Assembly (NCBI RefSeq): GCF_025628895.1
Contig: NZ_JAOTJC010000006.1
Location: forward strand, 421,960 to 485,959
From: Alteromonas salexigens
Lineage (GTDB): Bacteria > Pseudomonadota > Gammaproteobacteria > Enterobacterales > Alteromonadaceae
Length of the DNA stretch: 64,000 nucleotides
Direction: 5' to 3'
The notes under the pieces were generated by a model. That model made no database searches, was not told where the DNA came from, and saw only the letters and a list, made by a program, of their open reading frames with translations. Position 1 is the stretch's first letter. Every line of letters starts with the position of its first letter. Position numbers and translations under genes: made by a program. Below, piece after piece: positions 8,021 through 18,200 of the stretch.

Positions 8021-8044
8021 GTGCACTATTATGTGATAGTGCAC
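8021..8044. promoter_or_regulatory. Perfect 9-bp inverted repeat upstream of rmf
   Basis: GTGCACTAT and ATAGTGCAC flank a six-base spacer (TATGTG). The element lies 90 bases upstream of the rmf start, on the far side of any likely promoter, and about 130 bases beyond the DUF3466 terminator. It has no T tract, so it looks more like a protein-binding site than a terminator. Part of it (TGTGA) recalls a CRP half-site, but the other half is not a good match. Confidence 0.4.
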
Positions 8045-8172
8045 ACCCGGAAAGGGTTCAAGTTTTTTTATTCGCGTAGTTACTTGACAAAAAGTAAGTT
8101 CATGACTGGAAATGATTTTTAATATTACACTTTTTTTGCATAATTATTACGTTACACAAAACAAAAGCACAT

Positions 8173-8197
8173 AAAAAAGCCGCTCATGAAAGCGGCT
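8173..8197 (-). terminator. Terminator after DUF3466 gene
   Basis: On the minus strand the stem AGCCGCT / AGCGGCT with a six-base loop is followed by TTTTTT. It ends the transcript that includes uup and the DUF3466 gene. The flanking 240 bases up to rmf (7932-8172) hold only the inverted repeat at 8021 and presumed rmf promoter elements. Confidence 0.85.
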
Positions 8198-8208
8198 GGT
8201 AGGCATAT

Positions 8209-9897
8209 TTAACTGCGCCGGCGTCTGAATACGGCCAGTCCGGTCACTAACATGGCCCAAAGTGGAGAAATTGACGCTCCCTGACGTTCATAACTTTCCT
8301 CATCTTCATCACAGTTTTCGATGGTGCCGTTGGCCTGAGGGGATAGTTTTAACGCGACTATTCTGTCTCTTTCCACCGTCTCGCCATCGTTGTTAATGAT
8401 GTCATTGCCGGTAATGTAGGTGTCGTTAACTTTGATCCGGGCATTCACGACAATTTCATTGTTGTCGTTAATATCCACCGCATCTACCAGCGTGTAAGGA
8501 CTGTCGCAGCCAATCAGTTCGTTAAGGTTCGTGAACTCTTCAGTGTCAATGTTGTACATAAACGCATGTGTCTCGCGCAACGCATCTGTACTGGACTCCA
8601 CATCTGCACTACCTACCACTATATTGTTGTTGTTAATGGCTTTGGCATCGACGCCTGCACTTTTGAAGAATCCCTGTGGGTATTTGGCATCGCCCGTATC
8701 TAGATTGTATACAAACAGACGCTGGCGAGCGATGGAGTTGGGTGCACGCAGCACAAACCCGGTTACCCAACCATTATCATTAATTGCCACCGCTTCACTT
8801 TGCAGGTTTTCGTCGCGGGGTAATAACTCGGTGGTTGCCCCATCGTCATAGGCTACTGCCACTTTTTCCAGTTCGAGCTGGGCGCGCTGAGAGCCCGGGC
8901 GGGTAATCGCTATGCCTTCGCCCGTCAACGCCGTCCCCACGGCCACACCCTGGTTATTGATGTCATAAGCACGGGCGTAGTAGCCATTTTCATCGTCTTC
9001 TTCAGGCTCGAACAGCAGCGGGAAAGTTTCAGTGCTAATTACGTCGCCATTGGCATCTAGCTGCCAAATATGAGGCAGGTTTACGGCTGAACTGAACCCG
9101 CTACCAGAACGAACAGCGAAGTAACACAACTCAAGAGGACGGTCGCCCCGGGTTTCTTCGTCATCACAGGTTTCAATGCTGGATTGCACTGACGCAGGAA
9201 AGCTTACCGAACCGTAGCCAGCAACCTGCAAATTCTGATTAATCGCAAATGCGTGACTTTTACCACCAAGCAAGTCATTGACAGGCGGCAAGCGTTTCGT
9301 CGTGCCATTAACCTGAACAAACGCCTGATCGTCTAATTCAGTGAATGTGTAATTTATATCGTTGCCATCTTCATTGGTATACACCAGCTCTTTGGTGATC
9401 CCTTCTGACGTGCCGACAATGTAGTCGCCGGCCAGGCTATCCCGGGCAAGAGTATCAACCGACTGTGTGTAGTCATCAAACTTTTCGGTTACCTCATCAA
9501 AGCCAGGTACTAAATTAAACTCTGTGGTATCGGTGACAAAGCTTCGGAACTCTGCCAGCTCCTGACCGACCGTACTCCCACGAATACTCAGCAGATAATT
9601 CACCACAATGGTGTAGTCAGTGTCGCTGAAAATGCCGGCTTTGACGTCGTCTTCACTTTCTAAAGGAAAACGCGCATTACCATACAGGCCCGTGTCTTCC
9701 AGTTGCTCTACATCGATGGGCGGATTATATTCAAATCGGGTGGTCGCCAGCATGAAGCCATTATTATCAATACCGGTGGCGAATACGTTTTTCGCTTCCT
9801 CATTAACAGGAAGTGGCGTTACAGAGTACGTAGCGGCGGCCGCAGATACACTGCCAGTCGCCAAAAGGACGGCTGCGGCAAGCTGAGTTCGTTTCAT
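8209..9897 (-). CDS. DUF3466 family exported protein
   Basis: A 562-residue exported protein with a cleavable signal peptide (MKRTQLAAAVLLATGSVSAA) and repeated segments such as GIDNNGFMLATTRF, DINNQGVAVG, INDNGWVTGF, INNNNIVVG and DINDNNEIVV, i.e. the short beta-strand repeats of HAF-type extracellular proteins in the DUF3466 family. The C-terminus (SPLWAMLVTGLAVFRRRRS) is a membrane segment followed by arginines, resembling a GlyGly-CTERM-like sorting tail but with a weak recognition motif (GASIS). Function is unknown. The gene starts 12 bases after uup, the same order as in vibrios and alteromonads. Confidence 0.85.
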   Translation of the reverse strand: MKRTQLAAAVLLATGSVSAAAATYSVTPLPVNEEAKNVFATGIDNNGFMLATTRFEYNPPIDVEQLEDTGLYGNARFPLESEDDVKAGIFSDTDYTIVVNYLLSIRGSTVGQELAEFRSFVTDTTEFNLVPGFDEVTEKFDDYTQSVDTLARDSLAGDYIVGTSEGITKELVYTNEDGNDINYTFTELDDQAFVQVNGTTKRLPPVNDLLGGKSHAFAINQNLQVAGYGSVSFPASVQSSIETCDDEETRGDRPLELCYFAVRSGSGFSSAVNLPHIWQLDANGDVISTETFPLLFEPEEDDENGYYARAYDINNQGVAVGTALTGEGIAITRPGSQRAQLELEKVAVAYDDGATTELLPRDENLQSEAVAINDNGWVTGFVLRAPNSIARQRLFVYNLDTGDAKYPQGFFKSAGVDAKAINNNNIVVGSADVESSTDALRETHAFMYNIDTEEFTNLNELIGCDSPYTLVDAVDINDNNEIVVNARIKVNDTYITGNDIINNDGETVERDRIVALKLSPQANGTIENCDEDEESYERQGASISPLWAMLVTGLAVFRRRRS

Positions 9898-9909
9898 TTA
9901 AAATCCTAT

Positions 9910-11850
9910 TTACTGCTGATTATCTTCCAGCATGCTTTCTAATTCATCCCAGCGCGCATATTTCTGGGAAAGTTCATTTTCAATGTCATTAAGCTGTGCC
10001 AGCAATGGCGCAGTGACCTCGTTGTCCTGCCTGAAAAAATCCGGATCGTTAACTTTTTCCTGCAACTCACCTAATGTGAGCTCCAGGTTTTCAATGTCGG
10101 CGGGCAACGATTCCAGTTCACGCTGATCTTTATATGATAACTTTTTCGTCTTACGGGGAGAAGACTTAGCACTAGGACTGTCACTCGCAGAATTAGTTTC
10201 ATTCTTTGCGCTTTCCTGTGCAGCTTTACGTTGGGTGTCCCGTTCTTTGTCGCGCTGCTGATACCACCGTTCAACATCGGTGAAGCCACCCACAAATTCA
10301 CGTAACTGCCCTGCCCCTTCAAACACCAAACAGCTGTTAGCCACATTATCCACAAACTCGCGGTCGTGACTCACCAGTAATACGGTCCCCTCATAGTTAT
10401 TTAACAGGGTCTCCAGCATTTCCAGTGTTTCTACATCAAGGTCGTTAGTAGGCTCATCGAGTACCAGCACATTACTGGGTTTGAGCATCAGTTTCGCCAG
10501 CATAAGACGGTTTTTTTCACCACCTGATAGTGACTTAACCGGCGCATTTACCCGCTCAGGGGAGAACAGGTAATCCTGCAGGTAACTCATGACGTGGCGG
10601 GGGTGACCATTAACAGTGAGATCCCGCTTTCCATCCGCGACAGCGTCAATCACTGACTTTTCAAGATCCAGACCCAGCCGGTGTTGGTCGAAATACGCCA
10701 CCTCAAGGTTAGTCCCTTGCCGACAATGTCCGGCGTCTGCCGCTAGCTGCCCTAACAAGAGCTTTATCAGGGTGCTCTTACCGCTACCATTAGGACCTAT
10801 CAGTGCCAGTTTATCCCCACGCATAACGTTAAGGTTTAAATGCCTGACGATTGGTTTACCTTCAATAGCGTAACTTAAATCGTTAACTTCAAAGACCATT
10901 TTACCGGAGCGTGCGCCCTGGTGTTGCGCAACTACTGCTGAGCCCATCAGATCGCGGCGCGCCTGGCGGGCTTCGCGCAATTTCTTGAGCGCCCTTACCC
11001 GTCCTTCGTTCCGGGTACGACGGGCTTTAATGCCTTGCCTGATCCAGACTTCTTCCTGAGCAAGCTTGCGATCAAACTCCGCATTCTGGCTCGCTTCAAC
11101 TTCCAGGTCGTGTTGTTTTTTATTTAAATAGGTTTCGTAATTGCCCGGATAACTGGTCAGTTGTCCCCGGTCGAGATCCACAATGCGGGTAGCCATGTTG
11201 CGGATAAACGCCCGGTCATGGCTGACAAAGACGATGGCGCCTTTAAAGTGCACCAGACTTTGCTCAAGCCAGCGGATCATCTCAATATCGAGGTGGTTCG
11301 TGGGTTCATCAAGCAGCAAAAGATCGGGCTGTCTGACTAATGCCCTGGCCAACGCAGCTTTTCTGCGCCAGCCACCGGAAAGCGTAGACAAGGACGCATC
11401 CGCATCCAGCTTCAGCATAGTTAATGTTTGTTCAATTTGCTGCTCAAATTGCCAGGCATCCCGGGTTTCCAGTTCTTCCTGGAGCTTTTGCAGGCGTTTA
11501 AGATTAAGCTCACTGGGGTCGTCTGCTACCAAACGGGTTTGGTGATAATAGTCCTTAATCGTGTCGCCGACATCAGCGAGCCCCTCGGCTACGTAGTCAA
11601 ACAAACTGATTTCGGTGGTTTGCGGCGGATCCTGCTCAAGGCGGGCAATAATAGTATTACCCTCGATAATTCGCTGGCCATCGTCGGCAATAATATCGCC
11701 GGCAATAACTTTCATTAAGGTTGATTTACCACTGCCATTGCGACCAACCAGACAGACTCGTTCGCCGGGCTGAACCAGAAATTCCACGCCATCGAGTAAC
11801 GGGGGATCGCCAAAAATCACAGTAATATTCTTTAACTGCAGAATGCTCAC
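9910..11850 (-). CDS. uup: ABC-F ATPase Uup
   Basis: A 646-residue soluble ABC-F protein with two ATPase domains and no membrane segment. Walker A motifs are GRNGSGKST at 36-44 and GPNGSGKST at 352-360, with signatures LSGGWRRK and LSGGEKNR and Walker B DEPTNHLDIE and DEPTNDLDVE. A linker lies between, and a charged coiled-coil DNA/RNA-binding tail fills the last 90 residues. ABC-F proteins act on the ribosome; Uup is also linked to precise excision of transposons. I start it at GTG 11850, overlapping the glutaredoxin stop (CAGTGAGC), where the family N-terminus (SILQLKNITV) begins; the longer frame reads through the glutaredoxin gene. Confidence 0.93.
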   Translation of the reverse strand: MSILQLKNITVIFGDPPLLDGVEFLVQPGERVCLVGRNGSGKSTLMKVIAGDIIADDGQRIIEGNTIIARLEQDPPQTTEISLFDYVAEGLADVGDTIKDYYHQTRLVADDPSELNLKRLQKLQEELETRDAWQFEQQIEQTLTMLKLDADASLSTLSGGWRRKAALARALVRQPDLLLLDEPTNHLDIEMIRWLEQSLVHFKGAIVFVSHDRAFIRNMATRIVDLDRGQLTSYPGNYETYLNKKQHDLEVEASQNAEFDRKLAQEEVWIRQGIKARRTRNEGRVRALKKLREARQARRDLMGSAVVAQHQGARSGKMVFEVNDLSYAIEGKPIVRHLNLNVMRGDKLALIGPNGSGKSTLIKLLLGQLAADAGHCRQGTNLEVAYFDQHRLGLDLEKSVIDAVADGKRDLTVNGHPRHVMSYLQDYLFSPERVNAPVKSLSGGEKNRLMLAKLMLKPSNVLVLDEPTNDLDVETLEMLETLLNNYEGTVLLVSHDREFVDNVANSCLVFEGAGQLREFVGGFTDVERWYQQRDKERDTQRKAAQESAKNETNSASDSPSAKSSPRKTKKLSYKDQRELESLPADIENLELTLGELQEKVNDPDFFRQDNEVTAPLLAQLNDIENELSQKYARWDELESMLEDNQQ

Positions 11851-12080
11851 TGAAAAAACGTCTCCAAATCGTCGGTAGTGAATGGCCAGCCAATTTCCTG
11901 ACCGGTGTCGGCGCGTTTGAGTACCGGAATGCGGGCACAATACAGATGATACCAGTCTGTGTTATCACGCACGTTACACATTTCAACTTCCAGTTTCTCA
12001 GCGCCTTTAACCTGAGACAAAGCGTGCTGTGCTAAGTCACACAAGCTACACTGCAGTCCGGTGAAAAACTGCACCTTCAT
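11847..12080 (-). CDS. Glutaredoxin family protein
   Basis: A 77-residue thioredoxin-fold protein with the redox motif Cys11-Ser-Leu-Cys14 near the N-terminus and the cis-proline loop RIPVL at Pro52, typical of the short glutaredoxin-like (DUF836/YbbN-like small) family beside rlmKL and uup. Reduction of protein disulfides is inferred; the partner is unknown. The ATG at 12080 overlaps the rlmKL stop as ATGA, so the genes are translationally coupled; a start at 12098 would lie deep inside rlmKL. Confidence 0.88.
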   Translation of the reverse strand: MKVQFFTGLQCSLCDLAQHALSQVKGAEKLEVEMCNVRDNTDWYHLYCARIPVLKRADTGQEIGWPFTTDDLETFFQ

Positions 12081-14173
12081 AATTGTAAAATCCAGCATTT
12101 GTGAACAGGTGATTGCTTAACGAAATCTTCAGGAATGGTTCGACTGGTAATCTCTTCTACATTCAGACCCAGTGCCGATAATGCCTGATTATCCAGCTTG
12201 AAGCCTTTCCGGTTGTTCGAGAAGATAATCGTACCAGCCGGGCGCAGACACGCGACGGCATCTGTAATCAACGCAACATGGTCCCGTTGCACATCCCAGG
12301 TATTCTGCATACGTTTCGAGTTAGAAAATGACGGGGGATCGATGAAAATCAGGTCATATTTGCCGTCATGCTGATTTAACCAGCTGGTACAGTCAGCCTG
12401 CACAAAGGCATATGCGCCGGAGAGTTTATTGCGGGCAAAGTTTTGTCGGGCCCAGTCGAGATAGGTTTTAGACATATCTACGGTGGTGACCGAACGCGCC
12501 TGCCCCATTGCCGCAAATACCGACACGCTGCCTGTGTATGCGAATAAATTCAACACGTCTTTACCCTTAGCACGATCCTTCACCATTTGGCGGGTATCGC
12601 GGTGGTCAAGAAACAGGCCTGTATCCAGATAATCGGTAGGGTTCACAATGAATGTGGCGCCATTTTCGTGCACTTCAATTGTGTTACCTTGCTGCGCCAT
12701 TTTTTCGTATTGCTTAGTGCCCTTTTGCTGACTACGCACTTTTAACGCAATTTTCTTTGAAGATACACCTGTTACCGCGGGCAAGTGTAACAGCACTTCC
12801 TGTAATCGCCGCCGGGCTTTGTCTTCTGAAACGGTTTTCGGCGGTGCATACTCCTGTACCACCAACCAGTCAGCATAACGATCAATGGCCACGTTATAGT
12901 CGGGCAAGTCGGCATCATAAATACGATAACAATCCGTATTCTGCTTCTTCAGCCAGCTCTTACGCTTTTTAAGGTTTTTCCGTAAACGGTTTGCAAATTC
13001 ATGGTTTTCAGCCTCATCACCGAACTGTTCACAATTGGCGTCGTCCAGCTGATAGTTCACCAGGCGGCATTCCAGTTTACCGTTATTCATCGCGTAGTCT
13101 TTTGCAGCCCGCAACTTCATAACCCGCAGTAAATCCCGGTTGCTGCTGAGCAAGGTGACATGCCAGTCTTTCCACGCTTCTTTAAAGCGTTTACCCCACG
13201 CTGAGAAAAGCGGGATAAGGTCCGTCAGCTCGCCCAGTCGTTCACCATAGGGCGGATTTGTTACCACAAAACCAGGGGACTTGGTGGGTGGCGATGCTTT
13301 GGTTGCATCCTGAACGCTGAATTGAATGGCGTCATAGACGCCCGCCAAATCGGCATTCTTACGCGCGATTCCAATAAGTTTACGACTTATGTCTGCCGCC
13401 ACAATAGTGCCCTCTGCAGGCCGTTGGGCTGCGAGTGCCTCGTCTACCAAAGAGTCCCACAGCGTTGGGTTATGTCCCAGCCATTGGTTAAACCCCCAGT
13501 ATTCCCGTTTCATGCCCGGTGCAATATTGCGAGCTATGTAGGCCGCTTCAATAGCGATGGTGCCTGAGCCACACATGATATCAACTAAGGGCGCCGTGGG
13601 GGTCTGCGCCCAGCCACTACGCATCAGCATCGCGCAGGCGATGTGTTCTTTGAGGGGAGCATCACCGGTATCCTGACGATACGCCCGTTGATGCAGACTG
13701 CTACCAGACAGGTCAATACCGATTAATGCCGTTTCCCGTTGCAGCCGAACGTACACAGGAACATCCGGTTGCCGCTTTTCAACGCTGGGGCGAGGCTGGC
13801 CCTGTTCGACAAAGTGATCGACAATCGCATCTTTGACTTTGACGGCGCCGAACTGGCTGTTATTTATCGCCCGATTAGTACCTACAAATTGTACCGACAA
13901 CGTATGTTTACTGGAAAGGTGCATCTGCCAGTCTATTTCGCTGGCGGTGTCATACAGCGCGTCAGCGTCGCCTGCTTTGCCGGTATTGAGTAGCCATATA
14001 ACCCGGTTGGCCAGACGTGACCATAAACAAAGCGTATAAGCCTGTTCCAGAGTACCTGAAAACTGCATTGCGCCCGGTGACATTTTAATTTCCACACCAG
14101 GGCATAAGGTTTCAATTTCGCTTTTTAACAGTTCGTCCAGGCCACGACTGGTCGTGACTAATATTGTATTCAT
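12077..14173 (-). CDS. rlmL: Bifunctional 23S rRNA methyltransferase RlmKL
   Basis: A 698-residue fusion of two methyltransferases. The N-terminal part has a THUMP domain (about 45-155) and the RlmL domain with VDIMCGSGTIAIEAAY and NPPYG at 306-310, which makes m2G2445. The C-terminal RlmK part has LNLFAYTGSVSVFAAMG near 541 and DPPSFSNS at 612-619, which makes m7G2069. Both modifications are in domain V of 23S rRNA and use S-adenosylmethionine. The length matches enteric RlmKL. It sits 42 bases after pyrD and is coupled to the glutaredoxin gene. Confidence 0.96.
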   Translation of the reverse strand: MNTILVTTSRGLDELLKSEIETLCPGVEIKMSPGAMQFSGTLEQAYTLCLWSRLANRVIWLLNTGKAGDADALYDTASEIDWQMHLSSKHTLSVQFVGTNRAINNSQFGAVKVKDAIVDHFVEQGQPRPSVEKRQPDVPVYVRLQRETALIGIDLSGSSLHQRAYRQDTGDAPLKEHIACAMLMRSGWAQTPTAPLVDIMCGSGTIAIEAAYIARNIAPGMKREYWGFNQWLGHNPTLWDSLVDEALAAQRPAEGTIVAADISRKLIGIARKNADLAGVYDAIQFSVQDATKASPPTKSPGFVVTNPPYGERLGELTDLIPLFSAWGKRFKEAWKDWHVTLLSSNRDLLRVMKLRAAKDYAMNNGKLECRLVNYQLDDANCEQFGDEAENHEFANRLRKNLKKRKSWLKKQNTDCYRIYDADLPDYNVAIDRYADWLVVQEYAPPKTVSEDKARRRLQEVLLHLPAVTGVSSKKIALKVRSQQKGTKQYEKMAQQGNTIEVHENGATFIVNPTDYLDTGLFLDHRDTRQMVKDRAKGKDVLNLFAYTGSVSVFAAMGQARSVTTVDMSKTYLDWARQNFARNKLSGAYAFVQADCTSWLNQHDGKYDLIFIDPPSFSNSKRMQNTWDVQRDHVALITDAVACLRPAGTIIFSNNRKGFKLDNQALSALGLNVEEITSRTIPEDFVKQSPVHKCWILQL

Positions 14174-14215
14174 AATGTTCCTGAGTTAAGCCGCCATAAG
14201 GCTACAGTTGGCGTA

Positions 14216-15223
14216 CTATATTGCACGGGCTATCTGGCGTATGAGTGACGGGCCCTGGTAAATAAATGAGGTATATACCTGCACCAGTGACGCCCCCGCC
14301 TGAAGGCGATCTTTCGCAGCCTGGGGACTATCAATGCCACCCACGCCGATAATGGGTATTTCCCTGTCTAAGGCCACGGCCAGCTTGCGGGTAACGTTCA
14401 GGCTCATATCGGTAAGAACTGCCCCGCTTAATCCCCCTGCCTCTTCGGCATGAGGAAAACCCTGTACCGCTTCCCGGCTCAAGGTGGTATTAGTAGCAAT
14501 GACGCCATCCATTTTCGCCGTCAGCAGTGAGCGTGCAATACTGTTTATTTCATCGTCCGTCAGATCGGGGGCTATTTTAATAAATAACGGCACGTATTTC
14601 CCGTGAGTCTGACACAAGGTTTCCTGTGCTTCCTTCAGGCCACGCAGCAACGCGTCTAGCGCTTCGCCATACTGCAAGTTGCGTAACCCCGGTGTGTTAG
14701 GCGAGGATATGTTTACGGTAACATAACTGGCGTAAGGATAGACTTTATTCAGGCATATCAGGTAGTCGTCCAACGCCTTCGCATCGTCAGTGTCCTTATT
14801 CTTACCGATATTAATACCGATAGTACCATTGAACTGGCTGTGCTTTACCTGCTCTACCAGGTAGTCGACACCTTTATTATTGAATCCCATGCGGTTGATG
14901 ATGGCCTGCTTGTCGCTGATACGAAACAAGCGTGGCTTAGGGTTGCCGTCCTGGGGACGAGGCGTCACCGTGCCGACTTCAATGAAACCAAAGCCCATGG
15001 CCGCAAATGCATCAATGCATTCGCCATTTTTATCCAGCCCGGCGGCCAGGCCAACCGGATTATCGAATGTAATGCCCGCCACCGTCACAGGCTTACTGAC
15101 GGTTGGGGTAGAATATAACCATTTTAGTGGCGTATGCTGAGTTTTTTTCAGCCAGTTGATCGTGAAATCATGGCTTTTCTCAGGCTCACAGTGGAGCAGG
15201 AACTTTTGTGCTAGTGATTGCAT
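14216..15223 (-). CDS. pyrD: Quinone-dependent dihydroorotate dehydrogenase
   Basis: A 335-residue class 2 dihydroorotate dehydrogenase, the membrane-associated FMN enzyme that oxidises dihydroorotate to orotate with quinone in pyrimidine synthesis. The short N-terminal helix ([20 protein letters not shown]) is the quinone and membrane contact. [15 protein letters not shown] carries the catalytic Ser region, and [19 protein letters not shown] and [11 protein letters not shown] form the FMN phosphate site. The 74-base upstream gap holds the terminator of the GDH gene, so pyrD probably has its own promoter just after it. Confidence 0.97.
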   Translation of the reverse strand: MQSLAQKFLLHCEPEKSHDFTINWLKKTQHTPLKWLYSTPTVSKPVTVAGITFDNPVGLAAGLDKNGECIDAFAAMGFGFIEVGTVTPRPQDGNPKPRLFRISDKQAIINRMGFNNKGVDYLVEQVKHSQFNGTIGINIGKNKDTDDAKALDDYLICLNKVYPYASYVTVNISSPNTPGLRNLQYGEALDALLRGLKEAQETLCQTHGKYVPLFIKIAPDLTDDEINSIARSLLTAKMDGVIATNTTLSREAVQGFPHAEEAGGLSGAVLTDMSLNVTRKLAVALDREIPIIGVGGIDSPQAAKDRLQAGASLVQVYTSFIYQGPSLIRQIARAI

Positions 15224-15246
15224 GGAATTGGAACACTTTAATGCTT

Positions 15247-15278
15247 AAAAAAAAGCCCTGATAAACAGGGCCTTTTTT
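15247..15278. terminator. Terminator between gdhB and pyrD
   Basis: Stem GCCCTG / CAGGGC with loop ATAAA at 15255-15271, flanked by eight A on the left and six T on the right. On the minus strand the T run follows the stem, so it ends the GDH transcript before pyrD. Confidence 0.88.
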
Positions 15279-15297
15279 ATCTCTGAATGTGCGTATT

Positions 15298-18200
15298 CTA
15301 ATGGTTCGACTTAACGCTTAAAAGCATCAATTCGCGCAGAGCCACAGAAAACTTCGCAAACTCATGGGTGGAGCTGGTTTTAAACTCTGACATCATGTGA
15401 TACCAGCGTTTAAGCAGTACCTGATTATTCTCCATCCAGGTGTTCAGGATCTCGTCTGCGTCGGTCGCATCGGGACGAGAAAGCAACAGGTTTTGGGCTA
15501 TAGAGCGCTGTTGCCAATCCAGTTCTTCACGGTACGAAGCCCGAGCCAGCGCCTGCCAGTGGTTGCTCACAGCCTGATTGGTTATTTGATCCAAGAACCA
15601 GTGCAGCTCCAGTTTCGATCCCAGCTGGAAATAAAGTTTCGCAATAACTGAGGTTTCGTGACCGTCCGCTTCATTGATCTGCGCCAGATCCAGGCTTGAG
15701 AACATATTCGAGAAGCTGGCTACCTGATACGCAATATCGTCCGGCACACCGGCTTTAACTAGCCGACTCGTGGACTCTTCAAGCTGCGCATACTCGCCTT
15801 CCACGAGGTAGTGCTCAAGATTACGAGACAGGTTATCAAACGTATCCCGGTACTTGGCCACCGCGTCTTCGATACTGAGGGCTTTATTACCATGACGAAT
15901 ATACCAGCGTGATGCACGACGCATTGTTCTGCGTGCGGCCTCTAGCATTTCAAGCTGCAGACGGGCCGGGATCACATTATCCAGTGCTTCAATCTGCTTC
16001 CATAAGTCGTTGATATTGAAGATACTCTTCACAATTGCGTAAGCATTAGCGATTTCTGACACAGTGGCGCCGGTTTCTTCCTGCATGCGGAAGACGAAGT
16101 TTAGGCCCATGTCGTTAACCATGTTGTTGGTTAGCTTAGTGGCAATGATTTCGCCGCGCAGCGGGTGATCCTGCATGTCGTCGCTGAACTTCTCCCGTAG
16201 CACCGGCGGGAACGCTTCAATCAGCAGCTTGCTATGGTAAGGATTCTGCGTGATTTCAGGAATGTTCAAAGAGTCTTTTAGAACCATTTTGCCATAGGCA
16301 ATGAGCACGCTCAGTTCAGGGCGGGTCAGTCCACGGCCAGAGGCCACCCGATCAGAAATTTCATCATCGCTGGGGATGAATTCCAGCTCACGGTTCAGGA
16401 ACCCTTCCCGCTCCAGGCCGTGTATAAACCGCAACTGTTCCTTAAGGGTTTTAACACCCGCCAGCTCAGTAATAGAGATGCTTTGCGTCTGGCGATAGCA
16501 GTCGTGCAACACGATACGTGAAACATCATCGGTCATATCGTACAGCAACTTATTGCGTTGCTTGACGGTAAGATCGCCTTTATTCACCAGGCCGTTTAGC
16601 AATATTTTGATGTTAACTTCGTTATCCGAGCAGTCAACGCCACCTACATTGTCGATAAAGTCGGTATTAACACGACCTCCAACCGAGGCATATTCAACCC
16701 GGCCAAGCTGCGTCAGACCCAGGTTCCCCCCCTCGCCGACAATTTTGGCCTGCACATCTTTACCGTTGACACGCAAATCGTCATTGGCACGGTCACCGAC
16801 TTCAGAGTGACTTTCTTTAGAGCTCTTGATATACGTCCCGATGCCGCCATTCCAGATAAGATCAACAGGCATTTTCAGGATATTGTGGATAAGCTCGTTC
16901 GGTGTCATGGTGCCCTGACGGGTGCCCAGCCACTTTTTCATTTCCGGCGTCAGCTTAATCGACTTCGCGGCGCGGCTGAATATACCACCGCCTTTTGAAA
17001 TCAGACTACTGTCGTAATCTTCCCAGCTCAGGCGTGGGTTTTCGAATAGCCGTTGACGTTCCTTATAGCTGGCTTCGGCATCCGGGTTAGGGTCGAAGAA
17101 GATATGCAGATGGTTAAACGCTGAAATTAACCGGGTGTGCTTCGACAGCAACATACCGTTACCGAATACATCCCCGGCCATATCGCCCACACCGACACAC
17201 GTGAAGTCAGTGGTTTGACAATCGATACCAATTTCACGGAAGTGACGCTTCACCGATTCCCACGCGCCACGCGCAGTAATGCCCATCTTCTTATGGTCGT
17301 ACCCAATACTGCCACCAGAGGCAAAGGCGTCACCCAGCCAGAAGTTATACTCGTCAGAAATCCCATTGGCGATATCTGAGAAAGTTGCGGTGCCTTTATC
17401 GGCTGCAACAACCAGGTACGGGTCGTCATCATCCAGGCGCACGACATCTTTAGGCGGCACAATTTCGCCGTTAACTATGTTATCGGTAATATCCAGTAAG
17501 CTGCGAATGAAGGTGCGATAACACGCCTGACCTTCCGCCTGAATAGCTTCGCGGCCTTCCCCCATGGGTAGCTGCTTACATACGAAGCCACCTTTGGCAC
17601 CTACCGGCACGATGACCGTATTTTTAACTTGCTGCGCTTTAACCAGACCAAGTACCTCAGTCCGGAAGTCTTCCTGACGATCCGACCAGCGCAATCCGCC
17701 CCGGGCCACTTTGCCACCACGCAGGTGGACACCTTCAACCTTGGGTGAATAAACAAAGATTTCAAACTTCGGCAGCGGCAATGGCATATCCGGGATCAGT
17801 TCCGGCAGCATTTTAAACGACACATAGCTTTTTTCGTTACCTTCGTCGTCAGACTGGTAGAAGTTTGTACGCAATGTGGCGCTCATCATATCCAGGTAAC
17901 GGCGAATGATACGATCATCGTCCAGATTAGAAACGTTATCTAACTGCGCCTTAATTTCATCTAACAGCGTATCCTGTTTTTTCTGACTACGCTTTTTAAA
18001 CGGATTAAACCGCTGCTCGAAGAAGTCGACCAACAACCGGGCAATATCAGGGTAATTAGCCAGTGTATTGGCAATATAATCGCGGCTGAAAGAACTGCCT
18101 GTCTGGCGCATATACTTAGCGTACGCACGCAGTACTGTCACCTTACGACCGGTCATGCCCGCGCCGAGAATTAGGCGGTTGAAGGCATCATCTTCCAGGG

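Noticed and set aside
11851..11940. N-terminal extension of Uup
   Set aside because: It would translate most of the glutaredoxin coding sequence in another frame; the conserved Uup start and the TGA/GTG overlap favour 11850.
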